From UBA4416 sp040386075 (GTDB lineage Bacteria > Bacteroidota > Bacteroidia > B-17B0 > Aurantibacillaceae), in assembly GCA_040386075.1 (NCBI GenBank), contig JAZKGE010000025.1:1-64000 (forward strand): a stretch of DNA of 64,000 nucleotides, written 5' to 3'. Made by a program: the position numbers and the translations under genes. Below the pieces are notes generated by a model. That model worked only from the letters and a program-made list of their open reading frames with translations, had not been told where the DNA came from and did not search any database. Below are positions 52,485-61,305 of this stretch, piece by piece; the stretch's first letter is position 1; each line of letters begins with the position of its first letter.

Positions 52485-53360
52485 TTGAATATTACGGCAC
52501 ATATAAAACAAGTAGTTATTTTAGGGCAAATAATGCTTTTGGCAACTGCATGTACCAAATCAACCGATAACCATTTGGAAGATAAAGGAAAAGAAATTGC
52601 CAAAGTAAATACCAGTGTATTGTATACCTCCGACCTGGAACATGTTTCGCAAAACGGCTTATCAAGGTCGGACAGTACAGCGTTTATACAAACCTATATA
52701 AACAGATGGGCCTATAACGAAATATTCTATCAGCAGGCTGTTAATTATTTAACTGAAGAAGAACAGGATATTACCAAAGAACTGGAAGCGTATAAAAAAG
52801 AATTAATAGCCTATAAATTCCAAACCAAACTCATTAACGAAAAACTGGATACTAATGTAACACCTGCGCAGATAGAGGAATATTATAATAATAATTCACA
52901 GAATTTTTTATTGAAGAATAATATCGTAAAGGTGCTCTACGTTAAAACTCCCGGCAACATTCCTAATATTGATAAATTAAAAAAACTGTGCCGTTCATCT
53001 AACGAAAAAGATGCTGAACTGCTTAAAAGCATGTGCATACAATACGCCAATAATTATTTCATGAACGATAATACCTGGCTAATGTTTGACGACCTTAAAA
53101 AAGAAATGACCCAATTAAAAGAAGTTCCAGAGTATGATATTAAGAACGGAAAGATCTTTGAGTTTACAGACGCTACCAGTTATTATTTTTTAAAGATCAT
53201 AGAAGTAAAATCAAAGAATACATTATCGCCATTGAACTTCGAGAAAACGAATATCAAAAACATGTTGATCAACGAACGAAAACAACAACTGATCACAAGC
53301 ATCAAAAAAGACTTTTTTGATAAAGCCAAAACCAATAAAGAATTAGAAATTTATAATTAA
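52485..53360 (+). CDS. Putative lipoprotein, SurA/PpiC-related without a clear isomerase domain
   Basis: 291 aa from a TTG at 52485, which gives a short lipoprotein-like signal ending LLATA-C. The first possible codon (52467) lies in a terminator, and the first ATG (52533) would leave almost no signal. The body resembles the helical N- and C-domains of SurA-like chaperones (TPAQIEEYYNNNSQNF, LNFEKTNIKNMLINERKQQ). The parvulin fold between them is degenerate. It lies 9 bp before the SurA gene. Chaperone function is inferred from context. Confidence 0.7.
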   Translation: MNITAHIKQVVILGQIMLLATACTKSTDNHLEDKGKEIAKVNTSVLYTSDLEHVSQNGLSRSDSTAFIQTYINRWAYNEIFYQQAVNYLTEEEQDITKELEAYKKELIAYKFQTKLINEKLDTNVTPAQIEEYYNNNSQNFLLKNNIVKVLYVKTPGNIPNIDKLKKLCRSSNEKDAELLKSMCIQYANNYFMNDNTWLMFDDLKKEMTQLKEVPEYDIKNGKIFEFTDATSYYFLKIIEVKSKNTLSPLNFEKTNIKNMLINERKQQLITSIKKDFFDKAKTNKELEIYN

Positions 53361-53369
53361 CTTAGTACA

Positions 53370-54713
53370 ATGAACTTAAAACTGATCATCGCCTTATTAT
53401 TCTTTGCCGTTATTGCCAAAGCTCAACCGCAGGTATTAGACAAGGTAATAGCTATTGTAGGCAAAAATCCTTTGTTGTTATCAGAAGTGGAGACCAACTT
53501 TTTACAACAGAAAGAAAAAAAAGAAGTTGGCGAAAATGCCCGCTGCAAAACATTTGAAGATCAGTTATTCCAAAAATTATTGTTGTCACAAGCCGACAGA
53601 GATAGTATCACCGCAACGGATGCTGAAGTTGATGGTGAGTTGAACCGTCGTATCCAATACTATGTTGGCATGTTAGGTGGCGAAGAAAAATTTGAAGCCT
53701 TTTACGGCAAACGCATCAGTGTATTTAAAGACGAATTACGCGACGATGTGAGAAACCAGTTGATGGCGCAAAAGATGCAGCAAAAAATAACAGGAGATGT
53801 GAAGTTAACACCAAGTGAAGTAAGAGCATTTTACAATACATTGCCAATAGATAGCTTACCATTAATAAATTCGGAACTGGAAATTGGACATATTGTAAGA
53901 AAACCGCCGGTTTCGGACGAAGCAAAAGCTGCCGTTCGCGCCCAATTGGATGTGTACAGGCAACGTGTTCTTAATGGAGAAAGCATGAGTGTGATTGCGG
54001 CCCTATACAGTGAGGATCCGGGTTCTGCAAAAAATGGCGGATACTACCAGTTCATGCGCGGGCAAATGGTTCCAGAATTTGAAGCTATTTCGTTCCGTCT
54101 AAAACCGGGTGAAGTTTCCGAAATATTTGAAACAACTTACGGCTACCACTTCATTCAATCCATTGGACGTAAAGGAGAATCTGTTGAAGTTAGACACGTT
54201 CTAATGTCGCCAAAAATTTCACAGCTCGAAGTATTAAAAGCAAAAGAACAACTTGACAGCATCAGAGAATTAATTGTATCAGGACAAATAAAATTTGAAG
54301 ACGCCGCTTTAAAATATAGTAGCGATACAGAGACCAAACAAAACGGTGGTTTACTCATCAATCCTAATGCCAATATGACCAAATGGGAATTGGATGAGAT
54401 AGGCGAAATGGATCAGAATCTGGTATTTATGCTGGAAAATCAAATGAAAGTAGGTGATGTAAGTCCTGTGATCCAGTATACAGGTGCCGATGCCAAACAG
54501 TCGTGGCGTATTGTGTATTTGAAATCAAGAACAGAGCCTCATAAAGCAAACATGAATGATGATTATATCAAACTAATGAACATGGCCAATTTTGAACGAC
54601 AAAAAACACTGATCAAAAACTGGATCACCAAAAAATCAAAATCAACCTATATTAAAATTGATGAAGAATTCAGCGCCTGTAAATTAGAATATAACTGGAC
54701 CATCACTCAATAA
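53370..54713 (+). CDS. SurA-like peptidyl-prolyl isomerase
   Basis: 447 aa. A signal peptide (about 1-18) precedes the SurA N-domain (VLDKVIAIVGKNPLLLSEVE). A first parvulin domain (about 165-265) has GHIVRKPP, SEDPGSAKNGGYYQFMRG and GYHFIQ. A second (about 270-370) has VRHVLMSP and SSDTETKQNGG. It is the usual periplasmic carrier for beta-barrel proteins. It forms a unit with the preceding lipoprotein and probably with the MoxR ATPase 31 bp downstream. Confidence 0.92.
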   Translation: MNLKLIIALLFFAVIAKAQPQVLDKVIAIVGKNPLLLSEVETNFLQQKEKKEVGENARCKTFEDQLFQKLLLSQADRDSITATDAEVDGELNRRIQYYVGMLGGEEKFEAFYGKRISVFKDELRDDVRNQLMAQKMQQKITGDVKLTPSEVRAFYNTLPIDSLPLINSELEIGHIVRKPPVSDEAKAAVRAQLDVYRQRVLNGESMSVIAALYSEDPGSAKNGGYYQFMRGQMVPEFEAISFRLKPGEVSEIFETTYGYHFIQSIGRKGESVEVRHVLMSPKISQLEVLKAKEQLDSIRELIVSGQIKFEDAALKYSSDTETKQNGGLLINPNANMTKWELDEIGEMDQNLVFMLENQMKVGDVSPVIQYTGADAKQSWRIVYLKSRTEPHKANMNDDYIKLMNMANFERQKTLIKNWITKKSKSTYIKIDEEFSACKLEYNWTITQ

Positions 54714-54744
54714 TTTAACAAACACTTTCTCAAAATATCATACT

Positions 54745-55707
54745 ATGAATTATAAAAATGATGTAGAAGCCATTGATGCTTTTGTTGTTAAATACAAAGA
54801 ACTAAATGCAGAGATCGGAAAAGTAATTGTAGGACAAAATGATACTGTAAAAAATGTATTGATCTCTATTTTTTGTAAGGGACATTGTTTATTGGTTGGT
54901 GTACCGGGTCTTGCTAAAACCTTATTGGTAAATACCATTGCCGATGTGTTGGGACTTTCTTTTAACCGTATTCAGTTTACGCCCGATCTGATGCCTAGTG
55001 ACATTGTTGGTTCTGAGATCCTGGATGAGCAACGTAATTTCAAATTCATAAAAGGTCCTTTATTTGCCAATATTGTATTGGCCGATGAGATCAACCGTAC
55101 ACCTCCAAAAACACAAGCTGCTTTATTAGAGGCCATGCAGGAACGCACCGTAACTGCTGCCGGAAAAAGATACGAACTCGGGAATCCATTCTTTGTACTG
55201 GCAACTCAAAATCCTATTGAACAGGAAGGCACTTATCCCCTGCCCGAAGCGCAGCTTGACCGTTTCATGTTCAATGTATGGTTGGATTACCCAAGCTTTC
55301 AGGAAGAATTACAGGTAGTAAAAAGAACTACCACAGATACTAAGATAGAACTTAAAAAGATCATCTCTGCCGAAGAGATCATTTATTTTCAGCATGTGAT
55401 CCGCATGATCCCCGTAGCTGATAATGTATTGGAATATGCTGTTAAACTGGTAAATAAAACACGTATGAATTCAGAATTCAGTGCAGATGTTACCAAAAAA
55501 TATTTAGCATGGGGCGCAGGTCCGCGTGCCTCTCAGTTCCTGGTATTGGGCGCCAAATGTCATGCTGCCATTAACGGAAAATACAGTCCTGATATTGAAG
55601 ATGTAAAGGCTGTAGCTAATGCTATTTTAAGGCACCGTATCATCCGCAACTATAAAGCAGAAGCCGATGGTATGAGCGTGGAAACAATTATCGATCTATT
55701 AAAATAA
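54745..55707 (+). CDS. MoxR family AAA ATPase
   Basis: 320 aa. Walker A is GVPGLAKT, Walker B is LADEINRTPPKTQAALLEAMQE, and sensor 1 is ATQNPIEQEGTYPLPEAQLDRF. MoxR ATPases act as chaperones that assemble or activate partner complexes, often with DUF58 and von Willebrand proteins. Those partners are absent here; a small outer-membrane barrel follows instead. Confidence 0.95.
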   Translation: MNYKNDVEAIDAFVVKYKELNAEIGKVIVGQNDTVKNVLISIFCKGHCLLVGVPGLAKTLLVNTIADVLGLSFNRIQFTPDLMPSDIVGSEILDEQRNFKFIKGPLFANIVLADEINRTPPKTQAALLEAMQERTVTAAGKRYELGNPFFVLATQNPIEQEGTYPLPEAQLDRFMFNVWLDYPSFQEELQVVKRTTTDTKIELKKIISAEEIIYFQHVIRMIPVADNVLEYAVKLVNKTRMNSEFSADVTKKYLAWGAGPRASQFLVLGAKCHAAINGKYSPDIEDVKAVANAILRHRIIRNYKAEADGMSVETIIDLLK

Positions 55708-55723
55708 ACCCTAAAAATAACTT

Positions 55724-56383
55724 ATGAAAAAGATCTCTCAACTGGCACTGGCATTTATGTTAATTGCTTCCTTCAATATGAATGCTCAAAGTTCAAAAGA
55801 GGATGATGATAACTGTGTTGGAAAAGGCAAGATTATTATTGATCCTTATTATGGCTACCCTTATTTGTTTGGGAAATATATTGAGGCCGTAATTGATGAA
55901 AACGGTGAAAATGTTTCAGTTACCAACACCAACCACCTTGGAATAAAAGGCGAGTACATGGTCACAAAAATGATCGGCATTGGAGTAGATTATACGTATG
56001 CTTCGGTTATTGGAAAATATAGTGAAGTAACCCAAATGTATAATCAATCAACAGGCACCTATTATTCACAGGTAAATAGCTATACGGCCAGAATTGTTAA
56101 ACAACGCTTTTTAGCCAAGATCAATATTCACTTTGCTACATCCAAGTATCTTGATCCTTATGCTGTAGGAGGTATTGGCTATAAACAATCGGTTGTAAGT
56201 TCCGATAATATCAATGATCAGGAAGCTGTAAGCGAACTGAACAGCTCCTTTTTAAACGTTTTTCCGGTATCATTCAGATTAGGTATTGGCTTGCGTTATT
56301 ATTTCATTAAAAACCTTGGTATTGCAGTTGAGGCCGGTATAGGCGGGCCAATTGTACAAGGAGGTCTATCATTAAAATTCTAA
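55724..56383 (+). CDS. Outer-membrane beta-barrel protein
   Basis: 219 aa. A signal peptide (about 1-22) is followed by alternating beta strands typical of an 8-stranded barrel, with GIGVDYTYASV, DPYAVGGIGYK and a terminal aromatic (LSLKF). It starts 16 bp after the MoxR gene, so the two may be co-expressed. Function is unknown. Confidence 0.82.
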   Translation: MKKISQLALAFMLIASFNMNAQSSKEDDDNCVGKGKIIIDPYYGYPYLFGKYIEAVIDENGENVSVTNTNHLGIKGEYMVTKMIGIGVDYTYASVIGKYSEVTQMYNQSTGTYYSQVNSYTARIVKQRFLAKINIHFATSKYLDPYAVGGIGYKQSVVSSDNINDQEAVSELNSSFLNVFPVSFRLGIGLRYYFIKNLGIAVEAGIGGPIVQGGLSLKF

Positions 56384-56408
56384 ATACTATATAAAACACG
56401 ATTGAACT

Positions 56409-57359
56409 ATGAGCAAATTAATTTTAGCAAATGATGGTATTGATGCAGTAGGAAAAAGCCTACTTGAAAAAGCAGGTTTTACAGTTGTTACCGAAAAGGT
56501 AGCGCAGGAAAATCTGGCAGCAGAAATTAATGCAAAGAATTATGTGGCCTTAACCGTTCGTAGTGCCACCAAAGTAAGAAAAGATGTAATTGACGCCTGC
56601 CCCCATTTAAAAGTAATTGGTAGGGGCGGTGTTGGTATGGATAACATAGATGTTGATTATGCCCGCTCAAAAGGCTTGCAGGTAATTAATACGCCTGCTG
56701 CTTCAAGCAACTCGGTAGCTGAATTAGTATTCGCCCATTTATTTAATGCTGTAAGATTTGTATACGATAGTAACCGATCGATGCCCGGCATTGGGAATAC
56801 GAAATTTGATGATCTGAAAAAAGCGTATTCAAAAGGAATTGAATTAAGAGATAAAACTATTGGCATCATTGGGTTTGGACGCATAGGTCAATATACTGCT
56901 AAAATTGCTTTGGGTTGCGGCATGAAAGTGCTGGCTTACGATCCCTTTGTAAAAGAAGCTGTATTAAAATTAGATATTCATGGAACCAATGGTGTTGATG
57001 TAAAGGTAAACACAGTAAGTTTAGAAGAGTTAATTAAAAACTCGGATATGATCTCAATGCATGTACCGGGCGGCAAAATGATCACTGAAAAAGAAATTTC
57101 GTCTATGAAGGATGGCGTGATACTGATCAATGCATCACGTGGTGGTGTAATTGATGAGACAGACCTGATCAATGGATTAAATTCAGGCAAAATAGCTCAT
57201 GCGTGTTTAGATGTATTTGAGAACGAACCAACACCAAGCGACTCCATTTTAAAACATTCCAAAATATCATTAACGCCTCATATTGGTGCGGCAACCAATG
57301 AAGCACAGGAACGCATTGGTGTTGAGTTAGCTGAAAAATTAATTGAAGCTTTGAAGTAG
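56409..57359 (+). CDS. D-3-phosphoglycerate dehydrogenase-like 2-hydroxyacid dehydrogenase
   Basis: 316 aa. The Rossmann motif IGFGRIGQYTAK, the catalytic arginine region NASRGGVIDE, and the histidine in TPHIGAAT define the D-2-hydroxyacid dehydrogenase family. GRGGVGMDNIDV and SSNSVAEL match SerA-type enzymes of serine synthesis. The short form lacks a C-terminal ACT domain. serC is not nearby, so SerA function is probable rather than certain. Confidence 0.88.
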   Translation: MSKLILANDGIDAVGKSLLEKAGFTVVTEKVAQENLAAEINAKNYVALTVRSATKVRKDVIDACPHLKVIGRGGVGMDNIDVDYARSKGLQVINTPAASSNSVAELVFAHLFNAVRFVYDSNRSMPGIGNTKFDDLKKAYSKGIELRDKTIGIIGFGRIGQYTAKIALGCGMKVLAYDPFVKEAVLKLDIHGTNGVDVKVNTVSLEELIKNSDMISMHVPGGKMITEKEISSMKDGVILINASRGGVIDETDLINGLNSGKIAHACLDVFENEPTPSDSILKHSKISLTPHIGAATNEAQERIGVELAEKLIEALK

Positions 57360-57374
57360 TACCGTCATGCTGAA

Positions 57375-57436
57375 CTGTCACTTCGAGCGAAGTCGAGAAG
57401 CAGCATCTCTGAGAGACCCTGAATCAAGTTCAGGGT
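57375..57436. repeat. Dispersed repeat: CACTTCGAGCG block plus hairpin
   Basis: CTGTCACTTCGAGCGAAGTC begins at 57375, followed by a hairpin at 57416-57436 (ACCCTGAA/TTCAGGGT). Related copies lie at 42169, 57875 and 57920. Confidence 0.65.
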
Positions 57437-57454
57437 GACTTATACGATGTAGAC

Positions 57455-57862
57455 ATGAAATTTATTTGTTCAATATTTTTTTTATTCCTCTCCTACTCTA
57501 CCTATGCTCAATTTGCAGTTAAAGTAAAAAAAGAAGATAACCGTTTTTTATTTTTTCAAAAAGGGATTAAAAATGATACCCTTATTAAAAACAGGACCGA
57601 TCTGTTTTACATCAAGCTACCTGATAGTTTAAAACAACATATTCAGATCTTTCTTCAAAACGGACAATTCACCGCAACTGATAACGATACGATCTATCGG
57701 TTGAGGCCAATTCCGGGCATGAAGTACTCGCATTCAAAACCAGACACTATTTTCAATACTTTGCTGGAAGGGAGTTGTACACCCTCAAAAAACATCAGTA
57801 TTGAATTCATCAATACTAAAACACAACAACACTATTTGAAGAATAATTTTATTGTAAAATAA
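57455..57862 (+). CDS. Small secreted protein of unknown function
   Basis: 135 aa. A signal peptide (about 1-19, ending TYAQ) is followed by a short Lys/Asp-rich beta-type domain with IPGMKYSHSKPDTIF and LEGSCTPSKN. I recognise no family. Dispersed repeats flank it on both sides (57375-57436 and 57875-57943), so it may belong to a mobile or variable segment. It has no operon partner. Confidence 0.6.
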   Translation: MKFICSIFFLFLSYSTYAQFAVKVKKEDNRFLFFQKGIKNDTLIKNRTDLFYIKLPDSLKQHIQIFLQNGQFTATDNDTIYRLRPIPGMKYSHSKPDTIFNTLLEGSCTPSKNISIEFINTKTQQHYLKNNFIVK

Positions 57863-57874
57863 CTTTACATATAT

Positions 57875-57943
57875 TGTCACTTCGAGCGAAGTCGAGAAGC
57901 GCTCTAATAAAAAGTCAGGTTCTCGACTTCGCTCGAACTGACA
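57875..57943. repeat. Inverted pair of the CACTTCGAGCG repeat
   Basis: One copy at 57875-57900 and an inverted copy at 57920-57943 can form a long hairpin around a 19-base spacer. It may also terminate transcription of the small secreted protein. Confidence 0.65.
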
Positions 57944-58035
57944 GCCCCGAATTTAAACTAAAATGATTCTTATTAATCTCAAACATTTCTTTGTCAAATA
58001 AAGGCCTTTCTCTTATATTTATAAAAAACATTTCT

Positions 58036-59673
58036 ATGTCGTCAACTTCAAAACATCCTACAGGATTACTTTTTTTAGCATTTACCGAATTCTGGGAACG
58101 CTTTGGTTATTACTTAATGATCGGGATCTTCTTTTTGTATATGACAGATACCGAGAGCGGTGGTTTTGGCTGGGAAAGTGGAAAAGCATCTGACGTGTTT
58201 GGAACCTTTATTGCGTGTGTATACCTAACACCATTTATCGGAGGTTTGTTGGCCGACATGAAACTCGGCTACCGCTTTGCCATCACATTAGGTGGCATTT
58301 TAATGGGTATTGGTTATTGTTTGTTATCCATTCATGAAGAATGGGCCTTTTATACAGCCTTAGTTATCATGATCGTTGGGAACGGCTTTTTTAAACCAAA
58401 TATTTCAACGCTACTTGGTAACTTATATAACGATCCGCAATACAAAGCTAATAAAGACACCGGTTATAATTTATTTTATATGAGTATCAACATTGGTGCT
58501 TTCATTTGCAACTTTGTAGCGGCCTATATGCGTATCAAATATGGCTGGAGCTGGGCCTTTATTACTGCCGGTATCGGAATGTTCCTGGGGGTTATCACAT
58601 TCTGGATAGGAATGAAACATTACAAGCATGTGGATGTGAGAAAAGAACCAACACCGGAGGACAAACCTATCATTATGCGTTTCTTAAAAGTACTGGCTAT
58701 TGCTTTTGGCTTTGGTATGGCAGGATGGTTCATACCTGATACTATTTTTGGAAGTGACAGTACAGATGCTTTTTTATGTGCCTGTATTCCTGTCATCTAT
58801 TTTTATGCATCTATTTACAAAAGTTGTACAGAAGAAGAAAAAAAACCGGTTGGAACCATGTATACCATCTTTGGGATCGTTATTATCTTTTGGGCTATTT
58901 TCAAATTAAACGGTACTGCATTAACTACTTATGCTAATTCATACACCGACAGAGCAATGCCAACAGCCATGGTTCCATTGGCCGATTCGCTTTACCTATG
59001 CGATAAATCGGTTGTTGCCGAAAATGATTCGGTTTACCAACTCGACGAACATTTCAGAAGGATAAAAGATGCGAATGGCACTCCTCTAAAATGTTATGAT
59101 TATCCTTCTTATTTCAAAAACCTGGCTCCTGAAAAATATCCTGCCCCTGGAGAGAATTTAACGTTGATGCCAACCGAATTATTTCAGTCAATCAATCCTT
59201 TCTTCGTTATCATTTTAACACCTGTGGTTGTTTTATTCTTTGGTTTTTTACGCCGAAAAAAAATGGAACCAACCACTGCAACCAAAATAGCCTATGGTTT
59301 ACTGATCAGCGGTTTATCAACCCTGGTTATGGTTGCTGCTGTTTATTATACTGATAACGGCATTAGTAAAGCAAGCGCCTGGTGGCTTGTAGGAAGTTAC
59401 GGGGTAATAACCATTGGTGAATTATGTTTAAGTCCGATGGGTTTATCCATGGTTTCAAAACTATCGCCTTTACGTTTTACAGCTTTAATGATGGGCGGCT
59501 GGAGTTTAGCAACATCCATCGGTAATAAAATGAGCGGTGTATTAGCGAAGAACTGGGACAAATTTGACAATAAAGCTAACTTCTTTTGGTTGAATTTTGC
59601 TTTATTACTATTTGCGTTTATAGTAATGATGTTATTGCTTAAGCGATTGAATAAAGCTTTTAAAGAAGCTTAA
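58036..59673 (+). CDS. POT family proton-dependent peptide transporter
   Basis: 545 aa from the ATG at 58036; an upstream TTG (57991) is less likely. The proton-coupling motif EFWERFGYY and the PTR2 signature YNLFYMSINIGAF are present, with about 14 membrane helices. A hydrophilic insert of about 100 residues (about 310-390) lies in the periplasmic or cytoplasmic loop. It imports di- and tripeptides with protons across the inner membrane. Confidence 0.95.
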   Translation: MSSTSKHPTGLLFLAFTEFWERFGYYLMIGIFFLYMTDTESGGFGWESGKASDVFGTFIACVYLTPFIGGLLADMKLGYRFAITLGGILMGIGYCLLSIHEEWAFYTALVIMIVGNGFFKPNISTLLGNLYNDPQYKANKDTGYNLFYMSINIGAFICNFVAAYMRIKYGWSWAFITAGIGMFLGVITFWIGMKHYKHVDVRKEPTPEDKPIIMRFLKVLAIAFGFGMAGWFIPDTIFGSDSTDAFLCACIPVIYFYASIYKSCTEEEKKPVGTMYTIFGIVIIFWAIFKLNGTALTTYANSYTDRAMPTAMVPLADSLYLCDKSVVAENDSVYQLDEHFRRIKDANGTPLKCYDYPSYFKNLAPEKYPAPGENLTLMPTELFQSINPFFVIILTPVVVLFFGFLRRKKMEPTTATKIAYGLLISGLSTLVMVAAVYYTDNGISKASAWWLVGSYGVITIGELCLSPMGLSMVSKLSPLRFTALMMGGWSLATSIGNKMSGVLAKNWDKFDNKANFFWLNFALLLFAFIVMMLLLKRLNKAFKEA

Positions 59674-59685
59674 AGAATTAGATCT

Positions 59686-61305
59686 TTATTTATTCAGGCG
59701 ATCCAACTGCTTGGCAATGTAGTTTTCTGAAGTTATCAGGGCACGCTGAATGCGTTTTGCGTACTGAATGCTGTCCATCACTTCTTTATTCTTTTCATGC
59801 AGTTTTTCATAAGCCTGATCTACCAATACTTTTTGATCTTCAATAATATTTTTTTGTTTTTTTGCAAGCCTGAAGCGATTGTACACAAACCCTGAAAAAG
59901 CTATTACCAAAAGTAACCCTCCGTACAAAACATAGCGCTGCGTCTGTTCCTGTTTTAAAGTAGCGCTTTGTGCAGCTAATTGCGCATTCTTAACCTTTTG
60001 TGCTTCGGCATGTCTAACACTATCGGCAGCAGCTTGTTTTTCGTACTCATATTGAAATTGTTTTTTAATAGAGGTTCTTTTGGTCTCTTCGTTATTGATG
60101 CTATCCTGCATTTGCATCTCCAACTGATACATTTCAAATGCTTCTTTAAATTTATTTTGTCGCTTATAGATACGTTTAAGAACAGCTGCCGCAACGTTTA
60201 TGTTACTAGGATATCCAAGTTCTTGTGATATCTTCAGATTTCTTTTGGCAAAGACCAGTGCTTCATCATACTTTTTCTGAGTAATTAAAACATCACAGAT
60301 GTATGATAATGAATAAGCGATGTTCTCTTTTTTATCCAGTTCTTCGTATATCTTAAGCGACCCGTAGTAGTATTGCTGGGCTTTAGCAAGGTCTCCGTTG
60401 TTCTTATATATAAATCCAAGGTTTATAATATCAGATGCGATACCGTTCTTATCATTCATCTCCTCGTTAAGCTTAAGAGATCTTTCACAATACTCAATGG
60501 CCTTTACATCATTTTTTAAAACAATATAGGCAGTGCTGATATTATGAAATGCATTGGCAATACCGGCTTTATAATTTAACTGCTCGCTTATTTTCAGTGA
60601 ATTATTATAATACTCCAATGCTTTAGGAACATCTCCCTGTAAACTATACAAGTTACCAAGGCTCATTAAGGATCGCGTTATACCCTGGTTGTTATTGATC
60701 TCTTCCTGTATCTTAAGCGACTGGTGTATCAGCTCGATAGCTTTTGAAACGTTCCCTGTCTTTTTATAGATCTCTCCCAGGTAATCATAAGTATTGGCTT
60801 CGCCCGATTTATCATTCAACTTTTTTTGAACCACTAAGGCTTTTAATAAATGATCGATGGCTTTACCTGAATTTTCCTGCATGTTATACAATACTCCTAG
60901 ATTTGATAAAGTATTTGCTACACCTTCCTGATCGTTGATCTCTTCAAATACGTTCAAGGCCTCCAAAAAATAATTGAGCGCCTGGTCATTCCGGCCTTCT
61001 CCCTGGGCAATGATGGCTTTATTATTAATAGCATTTGCTACATGTTTCAAATAAAAAGCCTTTGTGGCACCATCAGCATTTTTTATATTCTTCTCGGCAA
61101 GCTGCAGCAATTGTTCATTATATAGCGGCCACTCATCGTCGCCCGCCTTTTCTGCCAACTCGCTCAAAATATTGCATTTGACTTTATCATGCTTTGCATG
61201 CTTAAGAGCCAGCTTTAATGAATCCACTTCAGGGTCCTGGGCAAAAGCGTCATGCCCGATCATGATCAGTAAAACAAAAAACAGTATGTATTTAAAATGT
61301 TTCAA
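59686..61305 (-). CDS. TPR membrane protein with SpoIIE-type linker but no phosphatase
   Basis: 539 aa from a TTG at 61305, which overlaps the TGA of the upstream gene (shared TTGA). A signal peptide (about 1-22) precedes about eight TPR repeats (about 80-400). A coiled coil, a membrane helix (458-478) and a second coiled coil follow. The protein ends just after DSIQYAKRIQRAL (D511). In the full-length relative at 9689 the same linker leads into a SpoIIE domain; here the gene stops. It is the third of three tandem paralogues. Confidence 0.85.
   Translation of the reverse strand: MKHFKYILFFVLLIMIGHDAFAQDPEVDSLKLALKHAKHDKVKCNILSELAEKAGDDEWPLYNEQLLQLAEKNIKNADGATKAFYLKHVANAINNKAIIAQGEGRNDQALNYFLEALNVFEEINDQEGVANTLSNLGVLYNMQENSGKAIDHLLKALVVQKKLNDKSGEANTYDYLGEIYKKTGNVSKAIELIHQSLKIQEEINNNQGITRSLMSLGNLYSLQGDVPKALEYYNNSLKISEQLNYKAGIANAFHNISTAYIVLKNDVKAIEYCERSLKLNEEMNDKNGIASDIINLGFIYKNNGDLAKAQQYYYGSLKIYEELDKKENIAYSLSYICDVLITQKKYDEALVFAKRNLKISQELGYPSNINVAAAVLKRIYKRQNKFKEAFEMYQLEMQMQDSINNEETKRTSIKKQFQYEYEKQAAADSVRHAEAQKVKNAQLAAQSATLKQEQTQRYVLYGGLLLVIAFSGFVYNRFRLAKKQKNIIEDQKVLVDQAYEKLHEKNKEVMDSIQYAKRIQRALITSENYIAKQLDRLNK

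Noticed and set aside
57991..58035. 15-residue extension of the peptide transporter from a TTG
   Set aside because: The ATG at 58036 matches the usual family start; the extension is not similar to anything.
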